Source: Glandiceps talaboti (taxonomy: Eukaryota; Hemichordata; Enteropneusta; Spengelidae). Taken from it: 64,000 bases of DNA. Position numbers and translations under genes: made by a program. Each line of letters starts with the position of its first letter. Position 1 is the first letter of the stretch. The DNA is taken from positions 193,501-257,500 of the forward strand of contig NC_135564.1 of assembly GCF_964340395.1 (NCBI RefSeq), read 5' to 3'. Below, piece after piece: positions 12,262 to 29,620 of the stretch. Below the pieces are notes generated by a model. That model had not been told where the DNA came from and did not search any database. It worked only from the letters and a program-made list of their open reading frames with translations.

Positions 12262-14492
12262 GCTCATAGAGAGATTTTAACTCATAGAGAGGTTTTAGCT
12301 TATAGTAGAGAGTTTTAGCTCATAGTAGAGAGGTTTTATCTCAGTGGAGAGTTTTAGCTCATAGTAGAGAGTTTTAGCTCATAGTAGAGAGATTTTAACT
12401 CATAGAGAGGTTTTAGCTCATAGTAGAGAGGTTTTATCTCATAGTGGAGAAGTTGTATCTCATAGTAGAGAGGTTTTATCTCATAGTGGAGAAGTTTTAT
12501 CTGAGTGGAGAGTTTTAGCTCATAGTAGAGAGATTTTAACTCATAGAGAGGTTTTAGCTCATAGTAGAGAGGTTTTATCTCACAGTGGAGAGGTTTTATC
12601 TCATAGTGGAGAAGTTTTATCTCATAGTGGAGAAGTTTTATCTCACAGTGGAGAGGTTTTATCTCATAATGGAGAAGTTTTATCTCACAGTGGAGAGGTT
12701 TATCTCATAGTGGGGAGGTTTTATCTCATAGTGGGGAGGTTTTATCTCATCGTGGAGAAGTTTTATCTCATAGTAGAGAGGTTTGATCTCATAGTGGGGA
12801 GGTTTTATCTCATAGTGGGGAGGTTTTATCTCATAGTAGAGAGGTTTGATCTCATAGTGGAGAGGTTTGATCTCATAGTGCGTAGGTTTAGCTCATAGTG
12901 GGGAGGTTTTATCTCATAGTGGGGAGGTTTTCTCTCACAGTGGAGAGGTTTATCTCATAGTGGGGAGGTTTTATCTCAGAGAGGTTTTAGCTCATAGTGG
13001 AGAAGTTTTATCTCATAGTGGAGAGGTTTTATCTCATAGTAGAGAGGTTTTATCTCATAGTGGGAAGGTTTTATCTCACAGTGGAGAGGTTTATCTCATA
13101 GTAGAGAGGTTTTATCTCATAGTAGAGAGGTTTTATCTCATAGTGGAGAGGTTTTATCTTATAGTAGAGAGGTTTTATCTCATAGTGGAGAGTTTTTATC
13201 TCACAGTGGAGAGGTTTATCTCATAGTAGAGAGGTTTTATCTCACAGTGGAGAGGTTTATCTCATAGTGGGGAGGTTTTATCTCATAGTGGGGAGGTTTT
13301 ATCTCACAGTGGAGAGGTTTATCTCATAGTAGAGAGGTTTTATCTCATAGTGGAGAGGTTTTATCTCATAGTGGGGAGGTTTAGCTCATAGTGGAGAGGT
13401 TTTAGCTCATAGTGGAGAGGTTTTATCTCATAGTAGAGAGGTTTTATCTCATAGTGGGGAGGTTTTATCTCATAGTAGAGAGGTTTTATCTCATAGTGGA
13501 GAAGTTTATCTCAGTGGAGAGGTTTTATCTCATAGTGGGGAGGTTTTATCTCATAGTAGAGAGGTTTTATCTTATAGTGGAGAAGTTTTATCTCATAGTA
13601 GAGAGGTTTTATCTCATAGTGGAGAAGTTTTATCTCATAGTGGGGAGGTTTAGCTCATAGTGGAGAGGTTTTATCTCATAGTGGAGAGGTTTTATCTCAT
13701 AGTAGAGAGGTTTTAGCTCATAGTGGAGAGGTTTTATCTCATAGTAGAGAGGTTTTATCTCATAGTAGAGAGGTTTATGCTCATAGAGAAGTTTTATCGC
13801 ATAGTGGGGAGGTTTAGCTCATAGTGGAGATGTTTTATCTCATAGTAGAGAGGTTTTATCTCATAGTAGAGAGGTTTATGCTCATAGAGAGGTTTTATCT
13901 CATAGTAGAGATGTTTTATCTCATAGTGGAGAAGTTTTATCTCATAGTAGAGAGGTTTTATCTCATAGTGGAGAAGTTTTATCTCATAGTGGAGAGGTTT
14001 TAGCTCATAGTGGAGAGGTTTTATCTCATAGTGGGGAGGTTTTATCTCATAGTAGAGAGGTTTTATCTCATAGTGGAGAGGTTTTATCTCATAGTGGAGA
14101 GATTTTATCTCATAGTAGAGAGGTTTTAGCTCATAGTGGAGAGGTTTTATCTCATAGTAGAGAGGTTTTATCTCATAGTGGAGAGGTTTTATCTCATAGT
14201 AGAGAGGTTTTATCTCATAGTAGAGAGGTTTTATCTCACAGTGGAGAGGTTTTATCTCATCGTGGAGAGGTTTTATCTCATAGTAGAGAGGTTTTATCTC
14301 ACAGTGGAGAGGTTTTATCTCACAGTAGAGAAGTTTTATCTCATAGTAGAGAGGTTTTATCTCACAGTGGAGAAGTTTTATCTCATAGTAGAGAGGTTTT
14401 ATCTCATAGTAGAGAGGTTTTATCTCATAGTGAAGAAGTTTTATCTCATAGTAGAGAGGCTTTATCTCATACTGGAGAGGTTTATGCCCAGT
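12262..14492. repeat. 21-bp minisatellite, roughly 100 copies (2.2 kb)
   Basis: The consensus is near 'ctcatagtggagaggtttta' plus t. Common variants are tagagagg, ggggagg and gagaag, with occasional units lacking 'tagtgg' or one t. A 21-bp unit is 7 codons and stop-poor, so it gives spurious VERFYLI-repeat ORFs whose frame shifts at each 1-bp indel. This is the largest short-unit array in the window. Confidence 0.97.
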
Positions 14493-16326
14493 CCATCATC
14501 TTTTCTTACAAGTAAAATCATTATTTGACAACAAACATTCCAAAATACAGTGTGAAAGTTGTCAACAGTGCTATAATAATGCCAGATGATTTTTTCCAAC
14601 ATGAACTTCTGCACAACACTGATATTTTATTCTATTTTGCAATTATTCCTTACTACAATTTAAATACATAAATAAAATGAGCTTTGATGGTTGATCTTGG
14701 CCATGTCCATCAGTCAAGATACTAAGCTACAAAGAAGAGAAATATTATCATTCATAAATTTTGTCTGTAGGTATCATTTTGAGATAAATTTTCCTAAAAT
14801 GTATTAAGTGATTATTGAAGTTGAAAAAAACACAACTTAGCTACAAACCCTCCATTAAGAACAGAACTATTAATAAGTACATGTACCTCAAATGAGCTAC
14901 AAACATTCTCTCCTCCACTATGAACAAAACTAAGTACAAGTAGTTCAAATGAGTTATAAAGACTCTCTCCTCCACTAAATGTACACAATTCACATCCTCA
15001 GCATACAACGAGACAGTCTCCAAACAAAAGAAACCAAAGTTTGTGCGCAAATCCTTCCCTGAATGTATGGGTACTTATTTCCATGTGGTGATGGAAAATT
15101 CTAGTCAGGGTATTAAGTTATACCATTGTCAATAATTTATATCTATATGTATCTAAACAGAGCTTTCTCGGGGTAAAAGCTGAAAAGTTGAATAACAACA
15201 AATCTTTGTGTCTATCTCAAACACTGTCTTGGTTATAATAAGGTGTACAATACACCTGTGTGGTGTAAGGCCTCACTTTGATTAATGGGAAAAAAGGAGG
15301 AGTGGAGGGAAGGAGAGGGGAAGGAACTTACTCTTAATGTTGTTCAATAAATTTGTGAAATCAAATAATAATGACAAATTTATTATCCTCCTGGAACAGT
15401 AACATATCAGGAAAAGATCACATCAAGATGGTCAGAGCATATAATAAACTTTACCGTATCTAGAATATTTATATCTTTTTGAGTATCTATTTTTCAGAAA
15501 AATAAAAATACATTTTCCCGCCAATAAATCATTTGAAAAAGTCAATTTCTTTGTTTTACATACACCATAGACCAAATAGATTCAATTTTGAATGAAGTCT
15601 GCCAAATTTCATTCATCTGAGTGTCACTCAAAAGACAATGACACATGTTACCTTTTAACTTGTTAAATATTGTCTGGGCAGCTTCCAACAGTCACTGTCT
15701 GTACATGTGTACTACTTAACTTACTTCAAAATAGTATGTGCCTATTAGTAATCATGGAAAAATGTAATGTCCTTTCAACACATAAAAATTAATGTTACAC
15801 TTAATTTCTCTAATCTGTTATCCAATTTTGTGGGTGATGCTGAATACATTCATTTTGATATTTTTGAGTTCATACAGATGAAACTTTTCAAAGATTGATC
15901 CCAGAAAATTTTAATTTTGACTTACAGTCAATACAAAAGACAAGGGGTAATTTGTAACAGTGTTGTCAACACTCATCCTTTTGAGCCAACACACCATAAA
16001 ACAAATTGTCATGTGGTTAAAAAACTAAACATTTCTGTTAGACTTTGTGATATCAGAAATTCTTCAAAACTTGGAGAGGGACGGATAGTCAAGCAGAAGT
16101 AGAGGCTCTCTGTTGTGATGACAAAAATTTCGATGAAAAACTAAAAAATCGCTTCAATATAGCAAAAATATTCAACAAAATGTTACTTTCCACACTTGAT
16201 GGGTATCTATACAATGTGATATCAATGGCAACTTTTACAAAGATAAACAAGATCCCCTATTGAAATTTGATGGTCTAAAATAAAGAGTTGATAGAGAGAG
16301 AAGTCAAGACTATTTGGTCTAAAATG
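14493..16326. other. gene-poor DNA including the IAH1 3' flank
   Basis: No exon was seen. On the minus strand a polyadenylation-type AATAAA lies at 15379-15384, about 945 bp downstream of the IAH1 stop; it is a weak candidate. Confidence 0.4.
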
Positions 16327-16500
16327 TTATTCAACCATTGTACTCTCAGGATTGGATGCACTCACTTCATTCCATAGTGGATATTTCACCTTGATGTGTT
16401 GAATCTTGTCTTCGATCACTTCAAATAGATGTTTCTCTAACAGCTTAGATCCTTCTACAGAGAGGTGAATACCGTCTGGTAGCAGGAATCGCTCCCAGTT
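16327..16500 (-). CDS. IAH1: IAH1 exon 6 (catalytic Asp/His, C-terminus)
   Basis: Encodes residues 174-230, starting NWERFLLPDGIHLS with the triad Asp182 and His185 and ending STMVE before TAA (16327-16329). The acceptor is tattttcag. Confidence 0.93.
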   Translation of the reverse strand, partial: NWERFLLPDGIHLSVEGSKLLEKHLFEVIEDKIQHIKVKYPLWNEVSASNPESTMVE

Positions 16501-18416
16501 CTGAAAATATAACAGGAAGTTGCACAAACTGAATATAGTATGCACCTCACAAACTGAATGTAGTATGCACCTCACAAACTGAATATAGTATGTACCTCAC
16601 AAACTGAATATAGTATGTACCTCACAAACTGAATGTAGTATGCACCTCACAAACTGAATGTAGTATGCACCTCACAAACAAACCTATTTTTAGTTAATCA
16701 TGAAAAAACATCACAGTTTGCCATGCATATTTTGAAGCAGAGGTCAAAATTAACTTAACAAGGGGGAATTTGTTTGTACACAAATAAGTACTAGTTGAAC
16801 AAAAGAGGGTTTTAAACAATTTTTAAATTCAAAATGGCTGCTAAATACTCATTTCCTTGAAATAGGGTAGGGAAATAAGCATGCTCAAGGATTATGGGAT
16901 TATCTGTAGTTATCGTAACCTGTGCCAATCAATAATGCTCCTGTAATGGTCAAGATAATCATGACTAGATTATTTGTCTTATAAAGAATGTGACAAGCTT
17001 GTTTGCAATAGTGACTGAGTTGTGTTACCTTCATATTTCCCATAATGCACCATTCATAATATTCACGATGGTGGGTTTATCCCTAATGGGGAGAGTTTCA
17101 TCAAATTTGTCTTTTCAGCAATTGCAACATGAACCACAGACAAGGGAGAAACAGATCAGCAACAGACCCTCTCCCACTGTCCAAATGTAGTCTCAAGTAA
17201 ACATTACTCTATTGTCATGGAAATAACTTTCAAACGTGTGAATCTGCCTGGTTTCAATATATTCTTGCATAAATTAACAAACCAGCATAACCATACATAA
17301 TAAAAGGATAAGTTGTTTATTATTATTTTACTGGGATATTGTATTGGCATACGGAATAAATATAATCCCTATATATATACAGCAAATGCGTTGTTTCCAC
17401 TCCCAGGTTTCCACTTGTCTCCAGTATAGTTGTAAACAAATAACAAGTATTCCCTTATCAACAAAATTGTTACAATTTCAATCGACCAAAAATACATGCA
17501 TTCGACTGACAATGTCATGAGAAATTTGAACATACCACTAGTTTATGCATGATGTGGGTTTTGTGTTGCCTGCTTTACATACTCCCTGGCTAAACTACAT
17601 GTACAACAATCACAGCCACTAATAGATGTAAATTCATTACCCATGTCAAAACACACACACATAAACCCTTGTGTAAACATTGGCAATGTCAGTGGATAGG
17701 ACGAAAATCCCAGAGCGTGACTTACTAGAGAGGCAACTTGACCTATCATCAGAATTTGTCGTACAGTGCATAACTTTTTGCATATTTCTACATTTTTCAC
17801 TCAAATATGCTCATTATATAATCATAAATTTGACAGTTCCTAACAAGTAAGATTTTAAAAGGCAATAACTCAAATAACTCTTGTTGAATTTTCAAACTAT
17901 TTGCGCAGAACTGTCTGCTTCCACTTAAAGATTACGCATTTACCAATGACAGTGTTCCTATAAAAAAACAAAAACTGATGGTTCCGGTAGAGCAACTCAC
18001 GTGTCACTCAGTAACTTTTGGCATATGTTTGACACAAAAGAGACCCTTGCAGCCTACCCAAGATGATAACTGAGCTCGTAACCCCTTTATAAACACTTCA
18101 GAACAATACCCATTGCTGATCTGTTTCTTCCTTGTCTGTGCATGAACACAACATACCTGTTCTCTTGACATAATGTTGAATAAATCCACGACACTGACAT
18201 TCAGATCTTTACCAAGTGTGCAACAAACTTCAGCATACTTGGCAGTGATTTCATTACTTTTGTTCTTTCCATGACCTATTGAATATAATCAAAAGCTAAT
18301 CTATTTCAACATTTATTTGAACTTGTAAAAAACTAAAAAACTTTAGCTTTATGTCGAATTTTGCAAAAAGGTGTTTTTAATAAAAATTATATAATAAGTG
18401 ACATTAAGGGTTGCTA

Positions 18417-18481
<65 letters not shown>

Positions 18482-21400
18482 AGTCTACATGTCTTAGCTG
18501 ATTGACTTAACATTTGATGGCAATGTTGCTTAGTGTGCCTCATCTGAAACTTGTCAAAATCAAAATGATCCTACTAGCAGATAATGCATACGTGCAATTA
18601 TGCATTTTTATGCCAAAATTGGCCACAATATAAAGGATGAAAGATGCATTTCAAAAAAGCTTACAAAACAACATATCAATCATGTTAATTTGTACTATAC
18701 CATGTTTTAATCTTGTGCCAGGTTTGAAAGAAGTCAGGCTATATATATGGAGAGGAACTTACAGACTCATCTTTGTGCTAATAATGTCTCAGGTCTGAGA
18801 CCACTATAGAAAACAGATATGAAACACCTTTATAGGTTTGCCAGATGGTAAGTGCTTAATATATACCAGTGCTAATCCCAACTTTAAACAGAGGCAGTCC
18901 TAAGTACAATGGAAATTACTGCATGGCATAACTGTTTTGTATACCGATCTGAGGCTATCTTTATATTTACTTAAGTATAGGTAAAAGTTGAGATCCTCAA
19001 CTGTATGTGTATTGCACAGGACACGTATAAATATGATTGTAGTGAAAATGAACTTACCTAGATTCTTTTTACATTCGGTATTCCATGCCGGTTCATTTAC
19101 TGTTGGTGGTGATATTAGAATAATCTTTTTATTTCCAACACCAACAGAATTCAAGTACTGAATCATTTCCTGGTTGTGACAAATAAATAAACAAATAAAG
19201 AAATAAAGAAATAAATACTAGATAAAGATGAGGTATTTTTTCTCAGTCAATAATTAGATATCATTCTCCATTATTTTTCTTCATTCAACCAAGTAAAACA
19301 TGAATGGCCTAAGGGGCCTTGTCATTTTGAGTCTGCAAAGATGGAGTACTGACAAAACCCTTTAATAGGTCATGAGTATTTTCCAGCTGAAAAAAGAAAA
19401 ATACATGTAAATAACATAACTATACTTGTGTAGTACAAAAATAAATGAAAAAGAGTCAAATGGGAAATAATCATTAATAACCTACGATCTTCACCTTGTG
19501 GTAACAATGACACGGTCAGTGTTTTGGTTCACCCCATATCTTGAAAACACAAGAGTACTTAAAAGTGAACTTGGAACACTATTTTATCTAGTCTCGTTAC
19601 CCAGACTCTAACAACTGGGGCTCTACTATGAGCCCACCCAGACGAGAGTCTGGGATAACGTAATCCAAAGTAGTCTCTGTTACCCAGACTCTTACGACTG
19701 GGGGCTCTACTATGAGCCCACCCAGACGAGAGTCTGGGATAACGTAATCCAAAGTAGTCTCTGTTACCCAGACTCTTACGACTGGGGGCTCTACTATGAG
19801 CCCACCCAGACGAGAGTCTGGGATAACGTAATCCAAAGTAGCCCACAGCAGATCTCTTTCCGAGAGCAGTGCATGCCAAATGAATGAATGAATGAATGAA
19901 TGAATGAATGAATGAATGAATGAATGAATGAATGAATGAATGAATGAATGGATGGATGAATGGATGAATGAATGAATGAATGAATGAATGAATGAATGAA
20001 TGAATGAATGAATGAATGAATGAATGAATGAATGAATGAATGAACGAATGAATGAATGAATGAAATTTATTTCACCAGATAACAAAAATAAGCTACACTT
20101 TCAACAAATGCTGGGGAATGTAGGTACCTTTATAACAGGTTACAATGAAAAGGCCTCATAAATCCATCTTTCATGACTTGGAAGAAATGTACTTTTTGAC
20201 TTCAGGTGTGGGCAACTTTGGATTATGTTCCCCAAGAATCTTGTCTCGTTGGTTGGTCTCGTAGTAGAGTGCCAACCCCCCCCCCCCACCCCCCTCCCCA
20301 GTAGTGAGAGACTGGACCAAGACCAAGACAAATATAAAGCTTAACTGGTATCAATATACTTATGTTTATGTGTATCAAAATGAGTGTAACATTTCACTAT
20401 AGCAATATTAGGCTTAAGCATGATGTCAGTGGTCAACAATTCTACTTCCACAGCATCATCGAATTGGTTTGCAAAACATGGAACATTCTTACCTTTAAAT
20501 TCAGCTTGAATTTGTCAAGTGGTACATTTTGTACATAGCCTTCAAAGACAGAGTCATTGGTTCCTAAGAATATTGTCACTATGGCAACACTGTAGGTGAT
20601 TTCCTTGGTGATGAGCTGAGGTAGCATAATATTGCACCATGTTGAATTATATCCACCAAATCCCCTACACAAGACATCACATCTCCTGCAAAAGAGAACA
20701 AAACATTTACTTGTTACTTTGTAAGTTTATTGTCAGACTGTATTGAGACACACCTCATCCATTTCCTATTTTGTGATTTGTCAATACATGGTCACATGGT
20801 ATGTCAAGTTTTTGCATGATTCAACACAAATTATGTTTACCACTCAATGATGATGCCTGTATGGGTATCATCACACACAAAAAAACTGATGACTGATGAC
20901 ATCATTTGCACATGTGTACATGTTTTCACAACTGACAAATATGTTGTCACCTTCTGTAGGTGGAGTAGATGCTAGCGTAAAAAGTTCACTGTTTTACAAT
21001 TTTCAGAAAGGATTTGTATAAACACAGTTGGTAACTTTTAAAGGAATAAACTTTTGCAGATTCCTGTGTTGTGTTTTGATCTATATTCACTATTGTTATA
21101 TTAAGCCTATGGAAACCCTATAGTGTACAAGTATGCCGTATGTACTTTTTGCACGGCATACAATGCAGTAAATGATGTGGTGTGTTACAACTGCAAACAT
21201 CAGACTGTGGATGAGCTGTTTAGATTGCGGTGTCCTTTTGGAATTACAAGGGTTATGACAGAGTTGCAATTTTGGGTCTGTTGAAAAAACACACTTTACC
21301 TTTGTAATCTGTTAGCCAATGAAGCACCCCAATGTCCATCACCAAAAGATCGCTGAAATTAAAGAGAGAGAAACCAAGTATCCATAAAGGGTAACCAAAG

Positions 21401-22820
21401 AAATCAGCCCAGAACAGACTCAAGTGTATGGATACAAAGTCCTATACAATTTCGTATCTAGGCTGAATCCATATTTTAGTTGATTTCACTAACTACACTA
21501 ACTGTAGTGGTTTCACTCCATCACTCTCAGTCCTCTGCTAGAACCACTACAGATCGACCACACTAATGCTCATATCAAAAATGTGTTCAGGATCCTCAAC
21601 ACATATTTGATTTTCTTTGCAACCCCATAAGAAAAAAAAAATCAAACGAAAAATGGTGAGTCACGCAAAATAAAACATGAAAAAGAATAAAAAGTATTGT
21701 AAATAAAAACAAAGCTACAATTATTGCAGCTAATGTGACTCATTCTCAAAGTGATGTCAAAATAATTTAGGCTGTAGCGATTTACCTATAAAACACTTAA
21801 TAAAACAATGTTACAAATCTCAACAAACAGTAAATGTACAAAACATTGTATGAATGTGAAGATATCAACAAATGAATGCATGAACAGATGAATGAAAAAT
21901 ATCAACATATAAATGGAATGAAAAAAATATTTGATGTAACTGTTGAATGACTGTATATATGTGATGGTATAATCTCACTGATTAAAGATCCATGTGGGGC
22001 AAGTGAAGAATGGTGGCAAATTCATGGGGGGGGGGGGGGGGGCAACCAATTTAAACGCTAATGTAATGATAACACTAACTCCCTAGCTTCAATACAAATG
22101 TGACTCGTACACATTGTCTCCCTTTCTCTTCAATCATGTCATACATGCATCACATGTGAAAACATGACAACATTTCACTTCTTTGTGATAAACACATGAA
22201 AAAAACTAGGCTCATAAAAATAGATAAAGTCAGACAACGAAATCAATAATCTATGCTGAATCATAATTTGATACACGAGACATCAGGCTTTCAAATACTG
22301 ATGTTGAACTCGGATTTTTTTAAAAATCTGAACAATCTGACTCCGTTTACGTGTCCCTGGTAGTTCTCAACATTTCTGTCACAGCGACAGATCTCGTCAT
22401 TCATTGAGAAAAGAGAGCGAATTACACCGGAAATCAATACCCATATATGCGAATCTCCGAAAAGCACAACTTGCGGCCACATGTCTTCCCGCTTCGTTCG
22501 TGTTGTAACGTATCCAAAATCAAAATGAAAAAATGTGAAAAACGTAAGTGATGCTGATGAGGTCGCCAATTTAATAACATATAAAATACAATACAATATA
22601 CAATTATTATGATGAGCAAGTGACAGTGTGAGACAGCTGGCTGACACGGATTCGGATTTTGGTATCGGATGTGGAAAAATCCGACTAATTACGAATCGCG
22701 CATCTTTACCGTTTACTCATCACTCATCATATTTCATATTTTAGTCAATAGTGGAAAAGAGAATAAAGAAATTCATACCTGTGTGAGAGAATCTCCGAAC
22801 AGGATAACTTGCGGCCACAT
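16327..22820 (-). CDS. IAH1: isoamyl acetate-hydrolysing esterase 1 homolog (SGNH/GDSL hydrolase), complete
   Basis: A six-exon gene encoding 230 aa (human IAH1 is about 248). Exons on the minus strand: 22779-22820, 21300-21352, 20493-20685, 19058-19169, 18157-18275, 16327-16500; all junctions are GT-AG and in phase. It belongs to the SGNH hydrolases, which cleave short-chain esters with a Ser-Asp-His triad. Visible motifs: block I LFGDSLT with Ser11; block II RGFGGYN (about 39-45) supplying the oxyanion glycine; block III GTND with Asn75; block V DGIHLS with Asp182 and His185. Between them lie ILISPP (about 113-118) and KYAEVC, as in eukaryotic IAH1. There is no signal peptide, so it is probably soluble and intracellular. 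It is divergently arranged with TSTD2. The first exon is duplicated at 22441-22482, and intron 5 carries a transposon beside its donor. Physiological substrate in animals is not established. Confidence 0.93.
16520..16678. repeat. 26-bp tandem repeat, about 6 copies
   Basis: Units of 'tagtatgcacctcacaaact' plus 'gaatg/gaata' in IAH1 intron 5, about 20 bp upstream of the exon 6 acceptor in gene orientation. They occupy the zone where the branch point is expected. Confidence 0.9.
17135..18140 (+). mobile_element. non-autonomous TIR DNA transposon, copy 2 (1006 bp) in IAH1 intron 5
   Basis: Starts CACAGACAAGGGAGAAACAG and ends with its near-perfect inverted complement (about 27 of 29 positions). 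It is flanked by the 7-bp TSD catgaac (17128-17134 and 18141-18147). Same family and orientation at both ends as the copy at 10048. The right TSD ends 9 bp from IAH1 exon 5, immediately beyond the 5' splice site on the minus strand. No transposase is encoded. Confidence 0.9.
18157..18275 (-). CDS. IAH1: IAH1 exon 5
   Basis: A 119-nt exon encoding GHGKNKSNEITAKYAEVCCT through VVDLFNIMSREQ. The donor CAG/gtatgt is intact although a transposon target duplication lies 9 bp away. Confidence 0.93.
18421..18479. repeat. (TG)n microsatellite, about 29 units
   Basis: An uninterrupted TG dinucleotide tract in IAH1 intron 4. Confidence 0.97.
19058..19169 (-). CDS. IAH1: IAH1 exon 4
   Basis: A 112-nt exon encoding EMIQYLNSVGVGNKKIILIS, then PPTVNEPAWNTECKKNL. 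It matches the beta-strand and loop following block III in IAH1 proteins. Confidence 0.93.
19268..19412. mobile_element. diverged short MITE copy
   Basis: Outer ends 'tatttttcttcattcaacc' and its partial inverted complement 'ctgaaaaaagaaaaatac' surround 'ggcctaaggggccttgtcat'. The core and ends are shared with the better copy at 38043. It lies in IAH1 intron 3. Confidence 0.55.
19590..19843. repeat. 84-bp tandem repeat, 3 copies, each a hairpin
   Basis: Each unit contains 'cccagactc' and, about 55 bp on, 'gagtctggg', so every copy can fold on itself. Successive GTTACCC starts are at 19596, 19679 and 19763. It looks like a small inverted-repeat element that was then tandemly amplified. Confidence 0.88.
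19880..20065. repeat. (TGAA)n microsatellite, about 45 units
   Basis: Nearly pure tetranucleotide with a few G and C substitutions, directly after the 84-bp array in IAH1 intron 3. Its FIHS-type ORF is an artefact. Confidence 0.97.
20276..20297. repeat. poly-C rich tract
   Basis: A run of C broken by single A and T bases in IAH1 intron 3. Confidence 0.9.
20493..20685 (-). CDS. IAH1: IAH1 exon 3 (blocks II and III)
   Basis: A 193-nt exon. It encodes RCDVLCRGFGGYNSTW, which holds the oxyanion-hole region, and IVTIFLGTNDSVFEG with the block III asparagine (Asn75). Confidence 0.95.
21300..21352 (-). CDS. IAH1: IAH1 exon 2
   Basis: A 53-nt exon encoding RSFGDGHWGASLANRLQ. The HWGASLA segment corresponds to the GGWGASLA stretch following the GDS motif in IAH1 proteins. 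Confidence 0.93.
22026..22042. repeat. poly-G tract
   Basis: A homopolymer of G in IAH1 intron 1; its length is likely unstable in assemblies. Confidence 0.9.
22441..22482 (-). other. duplicated IAH1 first exon (possible alternative exon 1)
   Basis: A 42-nt segment 338 bp downstream of the main first exon, encoding MWPQVVLFGDSHIW against MWPQVILFGDSLTQ in the main copy. It has exactly the same length, retains the GDS nucleophile motif, and is followed by a GT donor (gtattg; main copy gtatga) with similar intron sequence. Splicing to exon 2 would stay in frame. It could be an alternative first exon or a decaying duplicate. Confidence 0.7.
22779..22820 (-). CDS. IAH1: IAH1 exon 1 (start codon, catalytic Ser)
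   Basis: ATG at 22818-22820 (minus strand). It encodes MWPQVILFGDSLTQ and ends at donor CAG/gtatga, phase 0. Ser11 of the GDS motif is the predicted nucleophile. Confidence 0.93.
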
Positions 22821-23004
22821 GTCGATTTCCGCATTCAAAGGTCGGAGGTTAAAGGTCATTTAAGGTAACGTTTTACTTCCTGTTTCCATTCATATTCGGA
22901 CATGTCGACAGTTCGTGAGAGCTAGAATTTTAGAAAAACGATAAATGAATGAGAAGTTCTAGAAGATAGAGTTTGAAGAGTACTTTAAAAGATTCAAAGC
23001 CACA
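22821..23004. promoter_or_regulatory. probable bidirectional promoter of IAH1 and TSTD2
   Basis: Only 184 bp lie between the divergent start codons. The interval holds an ETS-type site (ACTTCCTG, about 22874) and AGGTCA-like half sites around 22840-22857. No TATA box is placed convenient to either gene. Transcription start sites are not determinable here. Confidence 0.6.

Positions 23005-29620
<6,616 letters not shown>

Noticed and set aside
12710-14528. Plus-strand ORFs with VERFYLI heptads
   Set aside because: 21-bp repeat; interrupted by indels and lacking any flanking exon signals.
19597-20085. FIHS-repeat ORF followed by a PDSRLGGLIVEP repeat
   Set aside because: (TGAA)n and the 84-bp hairpin repeat; lies within IAH1 intron 3.
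22291-22647. 118-codon minus-strand ORF containing MWPQVVLFGDSHIW
   Set aside because: Only the 42-nt segment homologous to IAH1 exon 1 is meaningful. The rest is intron read-through and was not annotated as a protein.
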